Shown in pieces: positions 5,025 to 9,231 of a stretch of DNA of 9,231 bases. Location of the stretch: the NCBI GenBank assembly GCA_018818855.1, contig JAHIRI010000052.1, forward strand, positions 1 to 9,231, in the 5' to 3' direction. The DNA comes from Patescibacteria group bacterium. Lineage in GTDB: Bacteria > Patescibacteriota > Patescibacteriia > XYB2-FULL-38-15. The translations under genes and the position numbers were made by a program. The first letter of the stretch is position 1, and each line of letters begins with the position of its first letter. Below the pieces are notes generated by a model. It was not told where the DNA came from. It saw only the letters and a program-made list of their open reading frames with translations, and did not search any database.

Positions 5025-6500
5025 ATGGAAAAATCAACTGACGAACGGCTAGCCAGATTAGAAAAATTAAAAGAAATTAGGGGGCAAAAAGTTAACCCAT
5101 ATCCCGCGTCCGCTAAGCGAAATCAAACTGTCGTTCAGGTTTTGGAAAATTTTGATAAATTCAGCGCGAACAAAAAAATGCTCTCGCTTGCCGGCCGGTT
5201 AAAAAGCATTCGCCTTCACGGCGGTTCGGCTTTCGCCAATCTTGAGGATGGAAGTGGGGCAATCCAATTATTTTTCCGCGAAGACCATTTTGGCGCTAAG
5301 CCTTACAAATTCTTTAAAGAATTAATTGATTTGGGCGATTTTGTTCGGGTTAAGGGAATCCTATTTACCACAAAAACCGGAGAAAAAACTTTGGAGGTGG
5401 AAGCTTTAAAACTTTTAACAAAAACTTTGGCGCCATTGCCGGAAAAATGGCATGGCCTTTCTGACGTAGAAATTCGTTACCGTCAGAGATATTTAGATTT
5501 GATTGCAAACCCTAGTGTTCGGGAAATTTTTAAAAAAAGAAGTTTGATTATTAAAACTATTCGGGAATTTTTTGAGCGTGATGGTTTTATGGAAGTAGAA
5601 ACTCCTATTTTGCAGCCGATTCCGGGCGGAGCGACAGCCAGGCCGTTTATTACGCACCACAATGCTCTAGACATTGATTTATATCTTCGCATCGCTCCAG
5701 AACTTTACTTAAAACGTTTAATTGTTGGAGGATTTGAAAGAGTTTTTGAGATTGCCAGATGTTTTAGAAATGAAGGAATTGATTGGTCGCACAATCCGGA
5801 ATTTACCCAGATTGAACTTTATCGCGCTTACGCCGATTACAATGACCTAATAAAAATGATGGAAAAGTTTTTTGTTTATCTTATGAAAAAAACAAACGGC
5901 GGAGAAATGAAAGTTGTTTATGAAAAAGATACGATTGATTTTACGCCGCCTTATCCGCGGATAACTTTTCGCGATATTTTAATGAAGTTTGGGAATTGTG
6001 ATATTGAAAAATATCCTGATCGAGAAAGTATGGCAAAAAAGGCGCGAGAACTGGGCTTGGATGTTTTACCGTCTGATGATCGCGGAAAAATAATGGACGA
6101 AATTTTTAAGAAAGTTGTCCGGCCAAAAATTGTTAATCCGATTTTTGTCATTAATCATCCGATTGAACTTTCTCCACTCGCTAAAAAAGTTCCAGGTGAT
6201 TCGCGATATGTCGAGAGATTTCAATTGCTCGTGGCCGGGACAGAACTTGTTAACGCTTTTTCCGAGCTGAACGATCCGATTGATCAGCGCGAAAGATTCG
6301 CCGCCCAGCAGAAAATGCGTGAAGCCGGAGACGCTGAGGCAATGAGAATTGATGAAGATTTTATTACCGCTCTCATGCACGGCATGCCGCCGACAGCTGG
6401 GCTCGGCATGGGTATTGATCGGCTGACTGCACTCCTCACAAATTCACACAACATCAAGGAAGTAATTTTATTTCCAACATTAAAACCGGAAAATAAATAA
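5025..6500 (+). CDS. lysS: Lysyl-tRNA synthetase, class II
   Basis: The product is a 491-residue cytosolic enzyme that charges tRNA-Lys with lysine using ATP. An N-terminal OB-fold anticodon-binding domain spans about 50-135 (LAGRLKSIRLHGGSAFANLEDG). The class II catalytic core begins with YRQRYLDL at about 152. Motif 1 is FFERDGFMEVETPIL (182-196), followed by GGATARPF (201-208). Motif 2 is FERVFEIARCFRNEG (237-251), followed by HNPEFTQIE. Motif 3 is GLGMGIDRLTALL (459-471). EIYRAYADY-type LysRS residues (here ELYRAYADY, 264-272) support lysine rather than aspartate or asparagine specificity. Length is normal for the family. The ATG has no clear Shine-Dalgarno; the conserved ERLARLEKL region begins at residue 7, so this start fits. 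It heads an operon with the following genes. Confidence 0.98.
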   Translation: MEKSTDERLARLEKLKEIRGQKVNPYPASAKRNQTVVQVLENFDKFSANKKMLSLAGRLKSIRLHGGSAFANLEDGSGAIQLFFREDHFGAKPYKFFKELIDLGDFVRVKGILFTTKTGEKTLEVEALKLLTKTLAPLPEKWHGLSDVEIRYRQRYLDLIANPSVREIFKKRSLIIKTIREFFERDGFMEVETPILQPIPGGATARPFITHHNALDIDLYLRIAPELYLKRLIVGGFERVFEIARCFRNEGIDWSHNPEFTQIELYRAYADYNDLIKMMEKFFVYLMKKTNGGEMKVVYEKDTIDFTPPYPRITFRDILMKFGNCDIEKYPDRESMAKKARELGLDVLPSDDRGKIMDEIFKKVVRPKIVNPIFVINHPIELSPLAKKVPGDSRYVERFQLLVAGTELVNAFSELNDPIDQRERFAAQQKMREAGDAEAMRIDEDFITALMHGMPPTAGLGMGIDRLTALLTNSHNIKEVILFPTLKPENK

Positions 6501-6508
6501 TTAAATTT

Positions 6509-6778
6509 ATGAGCGAACATTTAATGCGGAGAAAAGAGGAGGAAAAAGAATACATAAAAGGTTTAAGAGAAAGATTAAAACAAGTCGGGGAAAAAGCCGC
6601 AACGATTAGAGATGAACGGATGAAACTTCTTGAGGACGTTCACATAGGCAATAAAGCGGCAATGAAAAATCTCAGAGATTGTATAGAAAGATTACAACAG
6701 GCACAACAAGAGGAAGAGGAAGTATTTTTAGATTTGGCCGATGCGATGGAAAAAGATCATCCTGAATTAATGGAATAA
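6509..6778 (+). CDS. Small charged coiled-coil protein, unknown function
   Basis: The product has 89 residues, is not recognised, and is almost entirely helical and charged. Residues about 5-45 and 50-75 read as two coiled-coil or helical-hairpin segments rich in Glu, Lys, Arg and Gln (RKEEEKEYIKGLRERL, ERLQQAQQEEEEV), with a break around HIGNKAA at 45-51. There is one cysteine, near residue 58, no signal peptide and no membrane helix. It lies eight bases after lysS and five bases before the nucleotidyltransferase gene, so it is almost certainly co-transcribed. There is no Shine-Dalgarno at ATG 6509, and a second in-frame ATG at 6524 is possible. Codon use resembles its neighbours, so it looks native. 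It might be an adaptor or RNA/protein-binding helper, but nothing in the sequence fixes a function. Confidence 0.75.
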   Translation: MSEHLMRRKEEEKEYIKGLRERLKQVGEKAATIRDERMKLLEDVHIGNKAAMKNLRDCIERLQQAQQEEEEVFLDLADAMEKDHPELME

Positions 6779-6783
6779 GTAAT

Positions 6784-7191
6784 ATGGCCAAGCCGGGTAA
6801 AAAAGTGATGGTTTTTGGCACGTTTGCCTTGATGCACCCCGGCCATCTTTATTTTTTTAAAAAAGCAAAAGAGCACGGTGGTTATTTAATTGTAGTGATC
6901 GCGCGCGACGAGACAGTAAAAAAAGTGAAGGGATTTTTTCCAAAACTAGGTGAGCTAGCGCGGCGGGAAATGGTTGGGGCTATAAAATTTGTTGATGAAG
7001 CGGTTTTGGGTGATAAATTTGATTGGTATAAAATAATTTTAAAATATAAGCCGGATATAATTTGTCTTGGTTACGATCAAGAAATTCCTAAAGATTTTTC
7101 CAAAGAATTGCAGAGAAGGGGAGTGGCGGCAAAAATTATCCGATTAAAATCATACAAACCAGAAAAATATAAATCATCACTTATAGCATAG
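6784..7191 (+). CDS. Cytidylyltransferase-fold nucleotidyltransferase (RibL/FAD synthase-like)
   Basis: The 135-residue single-domain protein is of the HxGH nucleotidyltransferase superfamily, which transfers a nucleotide from CTP or ATP to a phosphorylated substrate. The signature is VFGTFALMHPGHLYFFKKA at residues 10-28, with the catalytic H18-P-G-H21. VVIARDET (37-44) and the P-loop-like ICLGYDQ (93-99) are typical of archaeal FAD synthetase RibL and glycerol-3-phosphate cytidylyltransferase relatives. RARDE..KKVKG resembles RibL most, so FAD synthesis from FMN is the leading guess. CDP-glycerol-type or another substrate remains possible. The Asp usual in GTFD..H.GH is Ala14 here. The C-terminal S/T-rich signature is reduced to YKSSLIA. 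It is five bases downstream of the coiled-coil gene, in the lysS operon. Confidence 0.88.
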   Translation: MAKPGKKVMVFGTFALMHPGHLYFFKKAKEHGGYLIVVIARDETVKKVKGFFPKLGELARREMVGAIKFVDEAVLGDKFDWYKIILKYKPDIICLGYDQEIPKDFSKELQRRGVAAKIIRLKSYKPEKYKSSLIA

Positions 7192-7195
7192 AACT

Positions 7196-7216
7196 TGAAA
7201 CATGAAACCTGAAACT
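7196..7216 (+). repeat. 7-base tandem repeat TGAAACN, three units
   Basis: TGAAACA, TGAAACC and TGAAACT lie in direct succession just after the nucleotidyltransferase stop. They are partly complementary to the AAGTTTT array 37 bases downstream, so the two could form an A/T-rich hairpin in RNA. Confidence 0.55.
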
Positions 7217-7245
7217 TTGAATCTGGATTGAAGTTGTGTTATATC
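7217..7245 (+). promoter_or_regulatory. Possible internal promoter for serS-alr
   Basis: TTGAAT (7217-7222) and TATATC (7240-7245) are 17 bases apart, each matching four of six, with TG at 7237-7238 giving an extended -10. The 89-base gap is the largest inside the operon. In A+T-rich DNA such matches arise by chance, so confidence is limited. Confidence 0.35.
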
Positions 7246-7253
7246 AATGTTAC

Positions 7254-7274
7254 AAGTTTTAAGTTTTAAGTTTT
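7254..7274 (+). repeat. 7-base tandem repeat AAGTTTT, three perfect units
   Basis: Three exact copies end seven bases before the serS ATG, where a ribosome binding site would normally be. They replace any Shine-Dalgarno, so copy-number slippage would change the spacing and structure in front of serS. Confidence 0.7.
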
Positions 7275-7280
7275 ACGATT

Positions 7281-8570
7281 ATGATGGATATAAAATTCAT
7301 CCGGGAAAATAAAGATTTGATGAAAGAAGTTGCGAAAAATAAAAACAGCAAGGTTGATATTGACCATCTGCTTGAAGTTGATGAAACGCGGCGTAATTTG
7401 ATTTCTGAAGTGGAAAATCTTAAAGCGGAATTGAATAAACGTTCAAAAACAAAACCCGGACCGGAAGAAATCGCGGCACTGAAAGAGTTAAGCGGAAAAA
7501 TTAAAGAGATGGACGCTAAATTATCGGACGTGGAAAATGAATATCACGGGATGATGCTCCTTGTTCCAAATATTTATTCAGCCGACACGCCAGTCGGATC
7601 GGATGATGCCGCGAATAAAGAAATTTCCCGTCACGGCAAACTACCAAAATTTAAGTTTGAACCAAAAGACCATATTACACTCGGTAAGGAATTAGATTTA
7701 ATTGATCTTGAAGCTGGAGCAAAAACTTCCGGCTATCGCGGATATTATTTAAAAAATGAGGCCGTACTAATGCACTTTGCCCTGCTTTGGCTTGCGATTA
7801 ATAAAATGAAAAAATATGGTTTTGAGTTGATGACTACGCCGACTTTGCTTCGAGAATTTGCACTTGTCGGCAGCGGACATTTTCCAGAAGGCAAGGATGA
7901 AGTTTATCAAATCGGAAACCCCGGACGGCTCTCTGACGGAAGCACAAAAGAAGAAACTTTTTTAGCCGGCACTTCAGAACCGGCGCTTTTGGCTTATTTT
8001 GTTGATAAAACTTTGGAAGAAAAAGATTTGCCCGTGAAAGTTTGTGGTTTTTCTCCGTGCTATCGTTCGGAAATTGGGAGTTATGGAAAGGACGCAAAAG
8101 GACTTTATCGCATTCACGAGTTTATGAAAGTTGAGCAAGTTGTGCTTTGTAAAAATAATTTAGAAGAATCTTTAGAGTGGTTGGAAAAAATGCGCGGAAT
8201 TGCTGAAGAAATGCTGCAGGATTTGGGCCTTCCGTACCGTGTCGTGCAACTTTCAACCGGCGATATGGGAACCGGAAAATATAAGATGTATGATATTGAA
8301 ACTTATATGCCATCAATGGCTTCGAAGAATTTTTATGGCGAAACGCATTCCGATTCAAATCTGACCGATTGGCAGGCGCGGCGGCTGAACATTAAATATA
8401 AAAATAAAGACGGAAAAACGGAATTGGTTTACACTTTAAATAACACGGTTATTGCAACGCCCCGAATTCTGATTGCGATTTTGGAAAATTATCAGCAAAA
8501 AGATGGCAGTGTGAAAATTCCAAAAGTTTTGCAAAAATATTGCGGAGTGAAAGTAATAAAGAAAAAATAA
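7281..8570 (+). CDS. serS: Seryl-tRNA synthetase
   Basis: The 429-residue cytosolic class II enzyme charges tRNA-Ser (and tRNA-Sec where present). The N-terminal MDIKFIREN is the family start, followed by the long antiparallel coiled-coil arm (about 28-95) that grips the tRNA long variable arm, ending in LVPNI. The catalytic core shows TSEPALLAYF (231-240) and motif 2 at FSPCYRSEIGSYGKDAKGLYR (257-277) followed by HEFMKVEQ. Motif 3 is NTVIATPRILIAILENYQ (388-405) with the invariant Arg395. Two signatures differ from E. coli: EISSCSN reads ETHSDSN (354-360), and NGSGLAVGR reads NNTVIATPR. ATG 7281 and ATG 7284 stand in tandem; either gives the normal N-terminus. There is no Shine-Dalgarno. Its stop is six bases before alr. 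Confidence 0.97.
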   Translation: MMDIKFIRENKDLMKEVAKNKNSKVDIDHLLEVDETRRNLISEVENLKAELNKRSKTKPGPEEIAALKELSGKIKEMDAKLSDVENEYHGMMLLVPNIYSADTPVGSDDAANKEISRHGKLPKFKFEPKDHITLGKELDLIDLEAGAKTSGYRGYYLKNEAVLMHFALLWLAINKMKKYGFELMTTPTLLREFALVGSGHFPEGKDEVYQIGNPGRLSDGSTKEETFLAGTSEPALLAYFVDKTLEEKDLPVKVCGFSPCYRSEIGSYGKDAKGLYRIHEFMKVEQVVLCKNNLEESLEWLEKMRGIAEEMLQDLGLPYRVVQLSTGDMGTGKYKMYDIETYMPSMASKNFYGETHSDSNLTDWQARRLNIKYKNKDGKTELVYTLNNTVIATPRILIAILENYQQKDGSVKIPKVLQKYCGVKVIKKK

Positions 8571-8576
8571 ATTTTA

Positions 8577-9231
8577 ATGATGAAAACTTGGATTGAAATA
8601 AGTAAAAATAACTTGCTCCACAATCTGGAGCAGTTTAAAAAATTGGTTGGTGAGCAAATTAAAATAATGGGAGTGGTAAAAGCCAACGCTTATGGCCATG
8701 GCTTAATTGAAGTGGCTGGCGTTATTTCTGATAAAGTTGACTGGTTCGGAGTAGACTCGCTATCCGAAGCCCTTAAATTGCGGCAGGCCGTCATTAAAAA
8801 GCCAATTTTAGTTTTGGGGTACACCGAATTAAAAGATTTAAAAGAGACCGTAAAAAATAATATCAGTTTGACGGTTTACAACAAAGAAACAATTCTGAAA
8901 CTCGGAAAAATTCCAATCCATAATCCAAATTTAAATCCCAAAATTCATATTAAAATTGAAACCGGCACAACAAGGCAGGGGATAGAGGGAGAAGCGCTGA
9001 CAAATCTACTTGACGAAATTAAACAGAACCCCGGCGTTGTAGTTCAAGGAGCTTCAACTCATTTTGCAAATATTGAAGATACAACAGACCATACATACGC
9101 AGAAGGACAGTTGCAGCGATTCAAGGATGCTATATCTCTTATGCAAGAGCAGGGGATTGATCCTGAGTTTAAACACACAGCTTGCAGCGCAGCCACAGTT
9201 CTTTTTCCAGAAACTTATTTTAATTTAGTGC
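8577..9231 (+). CDS. alr: Alanine racemase, N-terminal part (3' end outside window)
   Basis: The frame is open from ATG 8577 (a second ATG is at 8580) to the window end: 218 of the usual roughly 370 residues. The enzyme converts L-alanine to D-alanine with pyridoxal phosphate for peptidoglycan precursors. The N-terminal TIM barrel starts with TWIEISKNNLLHN. The PLP-binding VVKANAYGHG carries the Schiff-base lysine K35, and WFGVDSLSEALKLR follows the family. The TGM.R.G segment is present as TGTTRQG, with the Arg that contacts PLP kept. STHFANIEDT and ACSAATVLFP correspond to the THFA and N/C-SAA stretches. The catalytic Tyr domain lies beyond the window. There is no Shine-Dalgarno, and the start is six bases after the serS stop, suggesting coupling. 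It links this operon to the wall-synthesis genes at the window's left. Confidence 0.95.
   Translation, partial: MMKTWIEISKNNLLHNLEQFKKLVGEQIKIMGVVKANAYGHGLIEVAGVISDKVDWFGVDSLSEALKLRQAVIKKPILVLGYTELKDLKETVKNNISLTVYNKETILKLGKIPIHNPNLNPKIHIKIETGTTRQGIEGEALTNLLDEIKQNPGVVVQGASTHFANIEDTTDHTYAEGQLQRFKDAISLMQEQGIDPEFKHTACSAATVLFPETYFNLV

Noticed and set aside
7196..7274. Short repeat arrays as a CRISPR
   Set aside because: The units are 7 bases, contiguous and without unique spacers, so they do not form a CRISPR. The same holds for 4884-4919.

Overview
The window is an ordinary-looking piece of bacterial chromosome. All genes are on the + strand and closely spaced. Base composition is A+T-rich (roughly 40% G+C), with one sharp exception. 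Stops are TAA, TAG and TGA used normally, so the standard bacterial code fits. Several things suggest a Candidatus Patescibacteria (CPR, e.g. Parcubacteria-like) genome: compact layout, few recognisable Shine-Dalgarno sites, an archaeal-RibL-like nucleotidyltransferase, divergent SerRS and alanine racemase motifs, and dispersed GTCGAAGG/CTCAG and GATTGC/GCAATGAC palindromes between genes. This placement is inference from sequence feel; no search was run.

Region 1 (2-3728) is a cell-shape cluster: the 3' end of mreB, then mreC, mreD and a class B penicillin-binding protein 2 (mrdA). Together these place and drive lateral-wall peptidoglycan synthesis. The usual partner rodA does not follow. A strong hairpin separates mreB from mreC.

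Region 2 (3729-4392) is greA, encoding a transcript-cleavage factor. It has its own very good sigma70-type promoter and ends in a compound structure: a long stem-loop that shares bases with a dispersed inverted repeat, then an intrinsic terminator.

Region 3 (4393-4877) is the oddest part. It is a self-contained transcription unit for an unrecognised 114-residue protein, about 61% G+C, with a consensus-like promoter, a 5' hairpin, the strongest Shine-Dalgarno in the window and an intrinsic terminator. Its terminator shares a 12-base core with the greA terminator, so near-identical direct repeats flank the cassette.

Region 4 (4878-9231) has a strong promoter with a palindrome at the predicted start site, then lysS, a small coiled-coil protein gene, a nucleotidyltransferase gene, serS and the 5' part of an alanine racemase gene (alr, cut by the window end). 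It combines tRNA charging, possible cofactor synthesis and D-alanine supply for peptidoglycan. Arrays of 7-base repeats sit between the nucleotidyltransferase gene and serS, where a weaker internal promoter is possible.

No tRNA, rRNA, CRISPR array, transposase or other mobile-element gene was seen. The best candidate for something undescribed is the GC-rich cassette at 4363-4877.
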